From: Gemmatimonadaceae bacterium
GTDB taxonomy: Bacteria; Gemmatimonadota; Gemmatimonadetes; Gemmatimonadales; Gemmatimonadaceae
Assembly (NCBI GenBank): GCA_013697785.1
Contig: JACCWE010000109.1
Span: 26,204-90,203 of the forward strand
Direction: 5' to 3'
DNA: 64,000 bases
A model generated the notes under the pieces. That model was not told the origin of the DNA. It saw only the letters and a list, made by a program, of their open reading frames with translations, and did not search any database. Below are positions 1 through 9,370 of this stretch, piece by piece. Made by a program: the position numbers and the translations under genes. Within the stretch, counting starts at the first letter, position 1. Each line of letters starts with the position of its first letter.

Positions 1-2231
1 GGTGCGCTGTGCGCCTGCATCCACCCAGGTGGTGTCGAGGCCATCCAGTCGATAGCGCAGTCGCACACCCGCGCCGTCGCTGAGGCTCACGCCAGTGTAA
101 CTGATCTCGATGCGACGAGTCTCCGCCGGGAGCTCGACGCCGTCGCGCGTCCCGGCGTTTTGTCCGTCGGCGGTCATCGTTTCGATGTGGACGAAGGGGC
201 GGAGCGTGTCGAGTGGAACTCGCGACGGGTCGATAATCGCGAGTCCCCATGCCATCGAGAACCAAAGCATGCCATCAGGCGAGCGGAAAGATCCGGGCGA
301 GGCGTCGAGTACGAAATCCTGTCCCGGTAGACCATCGGGCGCTCCGAAAGTGAGCGCGGAGCTGAGCTGCGTATCGCGCCCAGCCAGCACGGCATCAGAC
401 ACGGAATCGAGATCGCCGAGCGAAAGTCGCGTGAGCCCGCGTGCGCCGGCGAGCCAGAGATGCCCCAGCCGGTCGCCCTCGATCGCGTCGACGTATTCAT
501 CGACGAATCCCTGCGCGCTTCGAAGCGCAACGAGCTTCCCATGCAGCACGCGCGTGGCCCGCCGTGTGTGCCCACCCAGATCGAGCCGCTCGTATCGGTG
601 TGGATCGCGGTGATCAACGGCGCGGCGAGTCCGTCGGCCACGCGATACGTCTTTACCGAATCGCCGACGATGTGCGACAGGGCCGCGTTGCCGACCCACA
701 TGTCCGTCGGCTTGTGCGTCCACAGGCGCATGGCGACGTTCTCCGCCAGCCCATCGCGCGTGGTGAAGTTTTTCGCGCTGAGCCGGCCGCTCCGCAGCCC
801 GGCGAGTCTCGTGAGCCCACCGCGCGTGCCGATCCACAGATCTCCTCCGGGCGCATCTACAATGGAGAATACGGAGCCGGGCGCAACGCCCTCAGCCGCA
901 CCCACGTATCGCTGCGCGCCCGATGTCGTATAGTTGGTCGCGCCACCGCGATCCCATCCCGCCCACACGGATCCGCCCTCACCGCGCGCCAGCGTCGACA
1001 CGCGCCCGCGCTCGGCCTGCGCGACGGTCTTCAGCTGCGCGCGCCCCGCGACGACGCGGCCGCTGTACAACCCACCGGCTACGGGAGCGAGCCAGAGTTT
1101 CCCGCTCTCGTCGAGAAGAATCGCGCCCATCGCCGAGGCGGGGAGTCCGTCGCGAGTCGTGAGTGCCTGGAATGGAACCGGGTGGAAGCGATTGAGACCG
1201 AGTCGCGTGCCCACCCAGACGTTGCCATCGCGATCGGCGAGGATCGCGATCGCGCGGTCGTCGGTGAGCCCATCGCGCTGCGTGAAGCTGGACGCGCGAT
1301 ACTCGCCGCTCTTCTGTTTTGCCACGCGAACGATGCCACCGCCGTCCGTCGCGAACCAGATCGCTCCGTCGCCGGTCTCCGCTGCGGCGTACACCGGATG
1401 CGTTGGAAGTCCGCCCCAGAAGTCGGTCCTCGCCGTGAACGCACCGTCCGTGTAGCGAACGACGCCGGTCCGCGTTCCCACCCAGAGCGCGCCGTCGCGA
1501 GCGCGGAAGACCGTCGTCGCATGATCATCGCCAATGCCTTCAGCCTTGGCGAAGCGCGTGATGATTCCGTCGTGCACTCGTACGAGTCCGGCGCGATCGT
1601 GCGCGATCCAGAGCGTGCCGTCGGGGTCGGCAACGATGCCGTAGCCGTCGCTTGCCGGCACGCCGGGAAGAGGGATGCGAACGTAGCGGCCGGCGATCAG
1701 CTTGAACACGCTCCCGCGTACGGTGACACCATAGACGGTGCCCTTCCCATCGACGGCCAGCTGCTGCACTGCCTCGCCCTCGAAGGTCGTGTCCGTCACA
1801 CCGGGCCCGAACTCGCCATTGGCGTACGGCACCATGCCGCGATCGGTCGCGACCCACATGGTGTCGCGCCCGGCGATCTCCATCGGCCAGACCAGATATG
1901 CGAGACGGCCCGTGAGCACCGGAGCAGACGCCGGCGTGATCAGCTGGAAGCGAAGGCCGTCGAAGCGCGCCATGCCCGCGGATGTCGCGAGCCAGAGATA
2001 TCCGTCGGAGCTCTGAGCGAGGAAGTTGACGTTGTTCGCAGGGAGCGCGCTCGTCGTGCTCCCGGTCTGCCACGCGTCGAGGCGATAGCCGCCGAAGGCG
2101 ACGGCGGGAGTCTGCGCGCTCGCAGGTTCCGGAGATGCCGCGACCACGGCGCATGCCAGGGCGCCTGCGATCGTCGCCCGTAACGATTGAGATATGGAGC
2201 GGCGCGGGTGGGGGAAGTACGGTAGATGCAC
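1..2231 (-). CDS. Two-component-regulator-type beta-propeller sensor (partial, frameshifted)
   Basis: Secreted or periplasmic sensor region built from about a dozen propeller repeats of the form D-G-x-x-W-x-G-T-x-x-G-(L/V)-x-R, seen along the whole protein. A GTG at 2231 is followed directly by a signal-peptide-like segment ending in PEPASAQ; an in-frame ATG at 2330 would add 33 unremarkable residues. Around position 565 the frame breaks: the 174-560 stretch only makes sense in another frame, where propeller repeats resume (LWLAGARGLTRLS) and a Y_Y_Y-type immunoglobulin-like domain follows (EISYTGVSLSDG, then YRLDGLDTTWVD) and runs off the window edge. In the family this architecture usually continues into a membrane segment and a histidine kinase or LuxR output, which is not visible here. 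The break is one indel in an otherwise clean gene, so sequencing error or recent inactivation are both possible. Confidence 0.8.
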
Positions 2232-2351
2232 GACAGTTATTTTCGCAATCGGTGACACGCGAGGCGATCGCGCATGAACAAAGTGCGCGCTCCGCGATAC
2301 GGGCGCCATAGCCAGCCCGCATCTCCCCATTGGAGGTGGCGCTTCTTTCCG

Positions 2352-4283
2352 CTATCGCGAGCGAGCAGCGCGCGCCGGCCATCCATCGTTCGTCGTGTCG
2401 GCGTCCAGCCAGATGCCGTGTCCCAATCGCAGCGATGTGATCGTCTTCTTCGTCGCGAAGCTGACCGTCGTCCGAGTCTGATTCGCCTGCCAGATCGCCG
2501 GCGTCTCGTGCATGCTGTCGGCGCTGCCGTCGGAGTACGACACCAGAAGATCGACTGGCGCGGGCATCCCGCCGATGTTGTCGAGCACCACCGCATATCC
2601 GCTCGAGCGCCGAGCGACCGATTTCACCGCGAGATCGATGTAGCCGTTGGTGAAGTACCAGTCATTCCAGAACCAGTTCAAGTTCCGGCCGGATGCATCG
2701 TTCATGGTGTTGAAGAAATCCCACGGGATCGGATGCTTGCCATGCCAGCGATCCATGAACGCGTGCAAGCTCTTTTTGAACAGGGCGTCGCCGAGCATGT
2801 CCTTGGCGGCGAGATAGCCAAGCGATGCCTTGCCGTACGCGTTGTGGCCGTAGGCCGGACGCTTGAGCATGTCCTCGGGCGTGATGATCGGGATGTCCTC
2901 GAGCGGCGACGGATCCGAGATCCAGCCTTTCACGCGGAAATTGGCATAGAGCGAGTCTTCTCTCGCCTTCCCTGCGTCGGCGATGCCGATGAGATACTCG
3001 AAGGTGGTCGCCCATCCCTCATCCATGAAGCCATAGCGCGTCTCGTTGATCCCCATGTAGAACGGGAACCACGTGTGCGCGATCTCGTGTTCGGCCACGA
3101 ACTTCGAATCGCTCGTGTCCGCGTTCGTACCATCGTTCACCATCATCGGATATTCCATGTCGGCGCTGCCCTGCACGATCGTCGTCTTCTCGTACGGATA
3201 CGGCACGCCCGGCCAGTTTCGCGAGAACCAGGCGAGCGCGTGCCGACCGTAACCCACCATGTGGTGGAAGTCCGCGGCGCTGTCGTTGTATGCGGACTGC
3301 ACCGAGGCGCGCCGGTGCGTCACGTCATCGACGACGACGCTCGCGGCGTCCCAATCGTAGTGATCGCTGATCGCGAACGTCATGTCCGGGATGTTGCTCG
3401 CGGTGAAGTGCCAGGCGTTCACCTCGTTTGCGAGCGTCACCTTCTTCGCACCGAACTCCGACGGCACTGCGACGTGAATGACGGTGTCCGACGTCATCGA
3501 TGATGCGAGTCGCTTCGCGATCTCCGGCTGCAGCACCTGCTCGGGATTGCGCAGCGTGCCTGTGCCATAGACTACGAAGTTCGCGGGCGCGCGCACCGTG
3601 ACATCGTAGTCGTTGAAGTCGCTGTAGAACTCCTGATCGTCGGTGAACGTCATGTCATCCCATCCGTTGTAGTCGTCGTAGACGGATACGCGCGGATAGA
3701 AGTAGGCGAGATAGAAAGTCGTCGAGTCGAGCATCCCCTCGCGTCCGGCCTCGCGCGACATGTCGTAATGCCACTGGAGCGAGAGGTGCAGCGAGTCGTG
3801 AGGCATGAGCGGCGCAGGGAGGTCGACGTGTCGCGTGGTGAAGAGATTCGGTCGCTCGATCCACGCCAGCGCCCTGCCGTTGACCGCGAAGCCATCGACG
3901 TTGACGCCCGACGTGAGGTAGGCGTCGGAGGCCCCTCCTTCGTTGGGCGCGCCGGGGCGGTGAATGTTCATGAACAGCTTGAGCCCGATGTCCTTCAGCG
4001 TGTCGGGGCTGTTGTTGAAGTAGGTGATCTCTTCACTGCCCCTGATCCTGCGATCGGGGGGGAGAGCGACGATCGAAATCGTATATCGACCGCGATTCTG
4101 CCAGTACGAGGGCCCAGGCTTGCCGTTTGCCAAGCGCGTGCCCTTTCGATATGCGCGGGTAATCGCGCGCGGCATATAGAGCGGGCGCGTCGGCGCGGGC
4201 GCAAGCGGAAGGAGGATCAACGCGGCAAAGCAGACGCGCGCGAGGGTGGCTTTGGTCGAGTCGATCGGAGAGCCGAAGAGCAC
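2352..4283 (-). CDS. M1-family zinc aminopeptidase, exported
   Basis: 643-residue metallopeptidase of the M1 (gluzincin) family, expected to remove N-terminal residues from peptides. The zinc site is complete: HEIAH at residues 399-403 and the third ligand Glu422, exactly 18 residues after the second His, as M1 requires. The upstream substrate-binding motif is GSADMEYPMM (about 372-381) in place of the usual GAMEN. A hydrophobic N-terminus (residues 13-30) suggests export. The N-terminal beta domain occupies about 65-290 and the C-terminal region after 500 is short, like the compact periplasmic M1 proteins of this type of bacterium. It lies downstream of the cyclophilin gene on the same strand, separated by a terminator-like hairpin. 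Confidence 0.9.
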   Translation of the reverse strand: MLFGSPIDSTKATLARVCFAALILLPLAPAPTRPLYMPRAITRAYRKGTRLANGKPGPSYWQNRGRYTISIVALPPDRRIRGSEEITYFNNSPDTLKDIGLKLFMNIHRPGAPNEGGASDAYLTSGVNVDGFAVNGRALAWIERPNLFTTRHVDLPAPLMPHDSLHLSLQWHYDMSREAGREGMLDSTTFYLAYFYPRVSVYDDYNGWDDMTFTDDQEFYSDFNDYDVTVRAPANFVVYGTGTLRNPEQVLQPEIAKRLASSMTSDTVIHVAVPSEFGAKKVTLANEVNAWHFTASNIPDMTFAISDHYDWDAASVVVDDVTHRRASVQSAYNDSAADFHHMVGYGRHALAWFSRNWPGVPYPYEKTTIVQGSADMEYPMMVNDGTNADTSDSKFVAEHEIAHTWFPFYMGINETRYGFMDEGWATTFEYLIGIADAGKAREDSLYANFRVKGWISDPSPLEDIPIITPEDMLKRPAYGHNAYGKASLGYLAAKDMLGDALFKKSLHAFMDRWHGKHPIPWDFFNTMNDASGRNLNWFWNDWYFTNGYIDLAVKSVARRSSGYAVVLDNIGGMPAPVDLLVSYSDGSADSMHETPAIWQANQTRTTVSFATKKTITSLRLGHGIWLDADTTNDGWPARAARSR

Positions 4284-4361
4284 GGGATGCCGGGTTGAGA
4301 TGAGCGATGGCGGATATTTGCCGAGAGACGAAAATTAGCCGGCGGGCCGAAGACGCAGGCG

Positions 4362-4392
4362 AAAGGGGCGGCCGTCGATGACGGTCGCCCCT
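4362..4392 (-). terminator. Terminator-like hairpin after the cyclophilin gene
   Basis: Read on the minus strand, GGGGCGACCGTC pairs with GACGGCCGCCCC (one mismatch) around a short loop and is followed by TTTC. It sits about 36 bases past the stop of the peptidyl-prolyl isomerase and before the M1 peptidase start, so it probably separates the two transcripts. Confidence 0.55.
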
Positions 4393-4427
4393 CTGCCTTT
4401 GCTGGATGGCGGGCCTAATACGCGCCG

Positions 4428-5012
4428 CTACTTGGGCGTGTATCCGTCCGTCTTCAGCTGCTCCGCGGACATCTTGATCACGTCCACATGGAGAGTGATC
4501 GGGGTGTAGGGCTTGTTCGTCGAGTCCTTCGGCACCGACACGATCTTCTCGACGACGTCCATCCCCTTGAAAACATGACCGTAGATGGTGTAGTGGTTGT
4601 CGAGCCTGGGGATGCCGTTCTTGTTCGTCACGATGTAGAACTGGCATCCCGCGGAGAGCTCCCCCGGGTTGTCATCTCGCCCGGCGCCGACGGCGCCGTA
4701 GACGTGCTTGAGGGAGTCGGTGAACTCGGGCGCGAGCAGATACGGCGACCCCGAGAAGCCGGCGGGCGTATCGGGGCATCCGCCCTGCGCGACGAAGTTC
4801 TTGATTACACGATTGAAGGTGAGAGAGTCCCAGTAGTGGCTCGCCGCGAGCTTCTCGAAGCTCTCCTTGTGATGCGGCGTCCTGTCGTAGAGAAAGAAGA
4901 GGATCTCTCCCATCGGAGTTCTGATTCGCCCGACGTCGTAAGTCTTCGGCGCGCGCCCCGCGGTGAAGGCGAGCGGAACGACGAGCAGCATCGCGAGAAA
5001 AAGCCGGCGCAT
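4428..5012 (-). CDS. Cyclophilin-type peptidyl-prolyl cis-trans isomerase, exported
   Basis: 194-residue cyclophilin that would catalyse proline cis-trans isomerisation in the cell envelope. The ATG at 5012 is chosen because it is followed directly by a signal peptide (MRRLFLAMLLVVPLAFTAG); an in-frame ATG at 5066 would only add polar residues. The catalytic region FNRVIKNFVAQGG (residues 66-78, with Arg68 and Gln76) and the later QFYIV strand (about 124-128) are the family hallmarks. The enzyme is the short bacterial PpiA-like type with a brief C-terminal tail. Single gene, with a terminator-like hairpin downstream. Confidence 0.9.
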   Translation of the reverse strand: MRRLFLAMLLVVPLAFTAGRAPKTYDVGRIRTPMGEILFFLYDRTPHHKESFEKLAASHYWDSLTFNRVIKNFVAQGGCPDTPAGFSGSPYLLAPEFTDSLKHVYGAVGAGRDDNPGELSAGCQFYIVTNKNGIPRLDNHYTIYGHVFKGMDVVEKIVSVPKDSTNKPYTPITLHVDVIKMSAEQLKTDGYTPK

Positions 5013-5206
5013 GGATGGACGGGCGAGAGGGGCGTGCGAGTGGACATCCCAAGCTATCTCGAACACGGCGGACTCACTAGCGCACGATTACATGACAGCG
5101 CGCCTTCGTTAGCGCGAAGTACTCGCGAATAAATGCGCGTGCGCGCTCTCGTGCGAGTGAAGCCGAACCTTCGCCCGAAGACCTCCGGCGAATCCCTTAG
5201 AGTGAC

Positions 5207-6391
5207 TCAGTCGACGACGATCGGCGCGTTCCATCTGACGGTGCCCCATTCGATGACGAAGGTGCCCCTCCGCGCGCTCGCGGGCACTATCGAGATGGTG
5301 AATTTCTCCACCGGTGTCGCGCTCGTGTCTACCCGCAATGACTCCTTGCCGGCGTCGTGCTTCGCGTCGTATTCCGTTCCCCACTGTCCGAACTGCTTGT
5401 TCACGATCAAGTCGGCGTGGCCGTCCTTGCTCGGCACGGTCCAGAGGGTGTAGGTGCCGGCGGGCAGGCGCGTGCCACCGAGAGTGATCGGCGCCGACGT
5501 CGTGAGCTGCGTCGCCGCGTTGGCTCCGGTGCGCCAGACCTCGCCGTACGGGAGGATGTTGCCCAGGAGCACGCGGCCGCGCGCGAGCGGCCGCCCGTAG
5601 TCGACCGAGAATTTCGCCGCGCCGATCGTCGCGCGCGCGGTGTCGCGCACGCTGAGCTGCTTCATTCCTCCCGCCGCGGTCTCGGTCGTTGCGAAGCGCT
5701 GCGCCACAGCCGCGACATCGGGTTGGGCGACGAGGCGCTCGACCTCGATCTTGTAGGTGGATCGCGCTCCCGAATACGTGAGCATGTGATGCAGTGAGTC
5801 GAACGTCGCATCGCCGTAGCCCGCGAGCCAGTCATGGTGCAGCTCGGCCCTGTTGCCGGCGAGCAGCGTCACGACTCCGCTGTGCAGAGGAAAACGATCG
5901 AACTCGCGATCGATGTAGTATTGCCGCACGGTCACGCTGTCGCCAACCGCGGCTGCGTGCGCGAGCGCGGCCCCGAAATACAGATCGGTGAGGCTGTACA
6001 TCTGCGGAAGATGGGGCATGGCGAGCGCGCCTCCGGTCGCGAAGGCGTACTTTTTCGTTCCAGCGGAGTCGCGCTTGACGATGTGCACCGAGTCGGCGCT
6101 TACGTCGGCCGTGACGTGGCGCTCCCGCTGATTCAACGGCTCGCTCGGCGTTGCGATGTCCATCTCGAGATGCCTGATCGACCCGTCGGCGGCAAGGCGA
6201 ATCGTGGTGTGGCGACGGCGGACGCGCGGGAAGCGGTCGACCTCATCGCTCACGATCTCATCGCCGCGGCGGGTGACGCTCTCGAGCGAAATCGTGTCGC
6301 TCCCCAGCCGAGCGAGGAAGCCGTAGCGCGCGGACGGTTGCGCGCGTTGACACGTCGCAAGCACGAGCAAGGTGACTGCAATCAGTTTCAT
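5207..6391 (-). CDS. DUF2911-domain lipoprotein
   Basis: 394-residue predicted lipoprotein: signal peptide with lipobox LATC and Cys14. The C-terminal 160 residues form a DUF2911 domain, recognisable from YGRPLARGR, GEVWRTGANAAT, PAGTYTLWTVPSK and QFGQWGTEYD; the domain's function is unknown. Residues 15-230 are a separate N-terminal region without recognised motifs. A truncated second DUF2911 copy with about the same core (WRTGANAATQLTTSAPITL) lies 1.5 kb away at 7896-8290, inside the tRNA-bounded region. No partner gene is evident. Confidence 0.8.
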   Translation of the reverse strand: MKLIAVTLLVLATCQRAQPSARYGFLARLGSDTISLESVTRRGDEIVSDEVDRFPRVRRRHTTIRLAADGSIRHLEMDIATPSEPLNQRERHVTADVSADSVHIVKRDSAGTKKYAFATGGALAMPHLPQMYSLTDLYFGAALAHAAAVGDSVTVRQYYIDREFDRFPLHSGVVTLLAGNRAELHHDWLAGYGDATFDSLHHMLTYSGARSTYKIEVERLVAQPDVAAVAQRFATTETAAGGMKQLSVRDTARATIGAAKFSVDYGRPLARGRVLLGNILPYGEVWRTGANAATQLTTSAPITLGGTRLPAGTYTLWTVPSKDGHADLIVNKQFGQWGTEYDAKHDAGKESLRVDTSATPVEKFTISIVPASARRGTFVIEWGTVRWNAPIVVD

Positions 6392-6543
6392 CGGCGGCTA
6401 CTGGATGGTTGGGTACTGTTCTACCCACATCCTCTCACGCCGGCGCGCGCTCGGCAATGCCGCGTGGCGATTCTCACAGCTTTCGTACACTCGAATCAGC
6501 GCGCGACGTTCAAATTTCCTCGCGTTGGGAGCACTGCCGTGAG

Positions 6544-6586
6544 TCGGGATGGCGGGATTTGAACCCGCGACCCCCTGAACGCCATT
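6544..6586 (-). repeat. tRNA-Pro 3'-end fragment, putative attachment site
   Basis: Matches the 3' part of the intact tRNA-Pro (15107-15149) at 41 of 43 positions, from the anticodon loop through the T arm to the discriminator base. The 5' half of a tRNA is absent. It lies on the same strand as the intact gene and on the side its 3' end faces, which is where the displaced half-site of a tRNA-integrated element belongs. Seen: the repeat and its extent. Inferred: the att role. A decayed second tRNA gene is the alternative. Confidence 0.6.
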
Positions 6587-6604
6587 GGGCGCTCGGGGGG
6601 AGCC

Positions 6605-7079
6605 AATCACTGCAATTTGACGGCTTTCATAGGAGGCTCGGGCATCGGCGCCGGACTCGTACGACAAAATATCGGGAAAAGTCGGGGCAAACGGGTCACC
6701 AAACGGGTCACGCATTTGTGGCTGGGAATTGAGCGCCTAATGGTGACCCACGACGGTCAAAGTACGCGACACCACAGCTGCACGAGGACGCGGTCGCTCG
6801 CGCGGAACGCCTCATCCCGTCGTGCAACGGGAGGGCACCGGCGCACCGATCCTCGTACTCGCGAACGACCTTTTTCAAATGCTTCAATCGTTGGGCGCGC
6901 GGAGCAAGGAGTCGAGCTGTTGGGAGGTAGCGCGCGAGCAGCGGGTCCGTGGAAGTACTACGTGTCAGCAGAACGGACACGTCAAGCTAGGTCTCGCAGC
7001 CTTGGCGCAAACGCCATGACAGCGTTAAGCACGTCGCCGCACGTGGCGACGATTCGCATCATCACCCCCGACCCTTCCC
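6605..7079. other. Gene-free stretch next to the putative att site
   Basis: No convincing gene on either strand; open frames here lack start context and family motifs. It holds the direct repeat at 6686-6704 and a short inverted repeat, CGTCGCC-N6-GGCGACG, at 7032-7051. If an integrase once lay next to the att site, no recognisable catalytic motif of it survives here. Confidence 0.5.
6686..6704 (-). repeat. Imperfect 19-nt direct repeat, left copy
   Basis: The sequence ggcaaacgggtcaccaaac matches ggcaaaccggtaaccaaac at 15043-15061 in 17 of 19 positions and in the same orientation. Both copies lie just inside the tRNA-derived boundaries (100 and 46 bases from the core repeat), a position compatible with integrase arm-binding sites. 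That role is inference. Confidence 0.45.
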
Positions 7080-7095
7080 ATCTGCCGCAGACCCC

Positions 7096-7234
7096 AGCAT
7101 ACGTGCATCTTGACGGTCTCCTCGGTGCGGCCGATCTCGCCGGCGACCTCCTCGTTGCGCAGCCCTCGTGCGATCATCGTCAGCACCTCGAGCTCGCGCG
7201 CCGTCAGCGAGACCCGAGTCACCAGGCGCATCAT
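7096..7234 (-). pseudogene. Fragment of a LuxR/NarL-type HTH domain
   Basis: On the minus strand the sequence LTARELEVLTMIARGLRNEE followed by a recognition-helix-like EETVKMHV is the start of a LuxR-type DNA-binding domain. Nothing N-terminal to it remains: the frame begins where the unrelated GMC oxidoreductase fragment starts on the other strand (about 7230). After KMHV the usual dimerisation helix (xxxLxKLGVxxR) is replaced by unrelated residues. This is the remnant of a response-regulator C-terminus truncated at both sides. Confidence 0.65.
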
Positions 7235-7943
7235 CCACGATTTCTACGAGCACGATCCCTCGCGCGGCTTCTTCGGCGGCGGCGGGATCGACGCTCGATT
7301 TCGATACAATCCAATCTGGTTTGCGCTCAGCATGCTGCCTGTCGACATGCCGTCGTGGGGGCGCGGATACACGCAGGCGCTCCACGATTACTTCGCGCAC
7401 ACGGTGCGCTTCACGGGGCATCTCACGTCGCTGCCGCAAACGGCGAACAGCATGGCGCTGGACGCAAACCACAAGGACTCGCTCGGCCGGCCCAATCTGT
7501 GCCTCACGTACGCGGAGCACCCCGACGACCGGGCCGCGCAACTCTGGTTTCAGCGGAAGACGCACGAGCCCATAGTGGCGGCCGGCGCGAACAAGGTCTG
7601 GGATCTGCCCATCGTTCCGAGCGATGGCAGCGTGCACATTCTCGGGACTGCGCGCATGCGGAACGATCCCCGTGAGTCGGTGATCGACCGCATTCATCGG
7701 GCGCACGACGTTCCTGATCTGTTCCTGTGCAACGGGAGCAGCTTCGTGACGTCGGGACGCGGGCAGCCGACGATGACGATTCAGGCTCTCGCCTTTCGGG
7801 CCGCGGAGCACATCGGGCGGTTTGCGAAGTCGCGGGAGATTTGGCGAATACCCACGCGGCGTGACGATCGCTTCGTCACGCTCTTCGAATCGCTTCACGA
7901 CGATCGGCGCCGTCCAGCGGAAGGATCCCCACTGGAGCACTAG
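7230..7943 (+). pseudogene. C-terminal fragment of a GMC-family oxidoreductase
   Basis: The frame carries the C-terminal half of a glucose-methanol-choline oxidoreductase: HILGTARM, with the family's conserved His, and TSGRGQPTMTIQALAFRAAEHI, the FAD-contacting C-terminal motif. The FAD-binding N-terminus (GxGxxG) is missing because the similarity starts abruptly at about 7230, at the junction with the LuxR fragment on the opposite strand. Such enzymes oxidise alcohols or sugars; this one cannot be functional without its dinucleotide-binding domain. Its 3' end overlaps the DUF2911 fragment on the other strand. Confidence 0.75.
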
Positions 7944-8290
7944 CGTGCCCTTACGCGCCTCCAACGGCATCAAGGAGATCGTGAACTTCTCCACGGGCCA
8001 AGCGGGGGTGTCGACCGACAGCGGCCCCTTCCCGAGATTCGAGCTCTCTTCGTAGTCCGTCCCCCACTGCCCGCGCTGTTTGTTCACGATCAATTCCGCA
8101 TGGCCATCCTTGTGCGGCGCCGTCCAGAGCGTGTACGTGCCGGCTGGGACGTGCAGTCCGGCGAGTGTGATCGGCGCCGATGTCGTGAGCTGCGTCGCCG
8201 CATTGGCACCCGTACGCCAGACGTCGTCGAGTCGCAGGATGTTGCCGAGAAGCCGAGAACCAGCTGCGCCGTTCCGACGGCCGGCCGCAT
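7896..8290 (-). pseudogene. Truncated DUF2911 gene fragment
   Basis: Carries only the DUF2911 core: SRLLGNIL, DDVWRTGANAATQ, VPAGTYTLWTAPHK, QRGQWGTDYE and WTAPIVV. It closely resembles the C-terminal domain of the intact lipoprotein at 5207-6391. The start is lost: the preceding GRP motif (expected YGRP) falls in a different frame, and no signal peptide follows upstream. The frame also lacks a stop after the domain and runs into the antisense of the GMC fragment. Remnant of a duplicated or transferred gene. Confidence 0.7.
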
Positions 8291-8395
8291 TTAGGGAATT
8301 TGCACCAAATGAATCGTCTGCCGCCGTTGTTGCACCAATTGTGCATGTCCGTGGCCGGATGACCGCTCACCTCATTCCACTGGCGAAGATTCTCA

Positions 8396-8911
8396 ATGGC
8401 CAAGACAAATGATTCGGACACGCTGGGCCTCGCCGACAACCTGAGCTTCCAACGGCGGACGTGGGAGGTACAGCGCGTCGGCTGGATCATAATGGTCCTC
8501 ATCAGCATCGCCGCACTCCTGGGGGTCTTCGGCAAGGGTCCGTTCTCGAACGGGCGCCTCGGCGACGACGCCTCCCCCCTCCGCGCCGACTACGAGCGCT
8601 TCCTCCGCTTGAACGCACCCGCCCAGCTCACGGTTTACGTCGGAGGGAGCGCCATCCGCCCCGACTCTACAGTCGAGCTTTGGATAGACAGATCGTGGCT
8701 TTCCAGGATGGAGATCAACGGCATCACTCCGGAGCCTGACAAGACGCGCGTACTAGGCGACCGCCTCGCGTACACCTTTCGCGCGCAGCCAGGCCCGAAG
8801 CCCGTGCGGATCACATTCGAGATGGACAATCGGGCGCTGTGGAGAATCGGCGGCGAGCTTGGGTTGACGAACGGGCCATCGTACAGCTTCTCACAATTCG
8901 CTTATCCCTGA
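8396..8911 (+). CDS. Single-pass membrane protein, partner of YetF-like protein
   Basis: 171-residue protein with one clear transmembrane helix at about residues 29-46 (GWIIMVLISIAALLGVF) and a soluble C-terminal domain of about 115 residues probably outside the membrane. No catalytic motif recognised. It ends 12 bases before the YetF-domain gene, which has a strong Shine-Dalgarno sequence in that gap, so the two are almost certainly co-transcribed. The function is unknown. Confidence 0.7.
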   Translation: MAKTNDSDTLGLADNLSFQRRTWEVQRVGWIIMVLISIAALLGVFGKGPFSNGRLGDDASPLRADYERFLRLNAPAQLTVYVGGSAIRPDSTVELWIDRSWLSRMEINGITPEPDKTRVLGDRLAYTFRAQPGPKPVRITFEMDNRALWRIGGELGLTNGPSYSFSQFAYP

Positions 8912-8923
8912 GGAGGTGCAATC

Positions 8924-9370
8924 TTGGATTCTGTAATTCGCGCCGCTGCGATCTATCTCCTCATGCTGATCGTGTTCCGCATCGCGGGAAACCGGTCGCT
9001 CGCGCAGCTCACCGCGTTCGACCTCGTTCTACTCCTGATCATCAGCGAAGGGATACAGCAGGCGATGATCACTTCCGACTACTCGTTCACCAATGCTGCG
9101 CTGCTGGTGATCACGCTGGTCGGGCTCGACATAATGCTCTCGCTCTGGAAAAGGCGATTCCCGTCGCTCGAAAAGATTGTCGACGGCAGCCCTGTTCTCG
9201 TTATCGCCGACGGCCAGATGCAGCACGAGGCGATGAACAAGGAGCGAGTGGACAACGGCGACATTCTTTCGGCCGCACGCGAGAAACAGGGCCTTGAAAG
9301 CGTGGATCAGATCAAGCACGCGGTGGTCGAGCCGAGCGGTGGGATCTCGATCGTGCCCAAGGAGCGCTAG
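8924..9370 (+). CDS. YetF/DUF421 membrane protein
   Basis: 148-residue member of the DUF421 (YetF/YcaP) family: membrane helices in the first 75 residues (YLLMLIVFRIAGNRSLAQLT is the family's start) and a small cytoplasmic domain with VDGSPVLVIADGQ. Start is TTG at 8924, set by the AGGAGGT ribosome-binding site at 8911-8917; the in-frame ATG at 8963 would cut the first helix. The role is unknown; homologues occur with stress genes. The stop codon overlaps the likely end of the convergent lipoprotein gene at 9367. Confidence 0.85.
   Translation: MDSVIRAAAIYLLMLIVFRIAGNRSLAQLTAFDLVLLLIISEGIQQAMITSDYSFTNAALLVITLVGLDIMLSLWKRRFPSLEKIVDGSPVLVIADGQMQHEAMNKERVDNGDILSAAREKQGLESVDQIKHAVVEPSGGISIVPKER

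Noticed and set aside
441..2183. A 580-codon open frame antisense to the propeller sensor
   Set aside because: High-GC shadow of the real gene: Arg/Ala-rich, no domain, and the opposite strand carries clear repeats.
6544..6618. A second tRNA gene at the left island end
   Set aside because: Only the 3' 43 bases match; no D arm or acceptor 5' strand can be formed from the bases that follow.
6398..6732. Open frames on both strands across the tRNA fragment
   Set aside because: Their recognisable peptides (GVAGSNPAIPT, DLNPRPPE) are just tRNA sequence translated; such phrases are common annotation artefacts.
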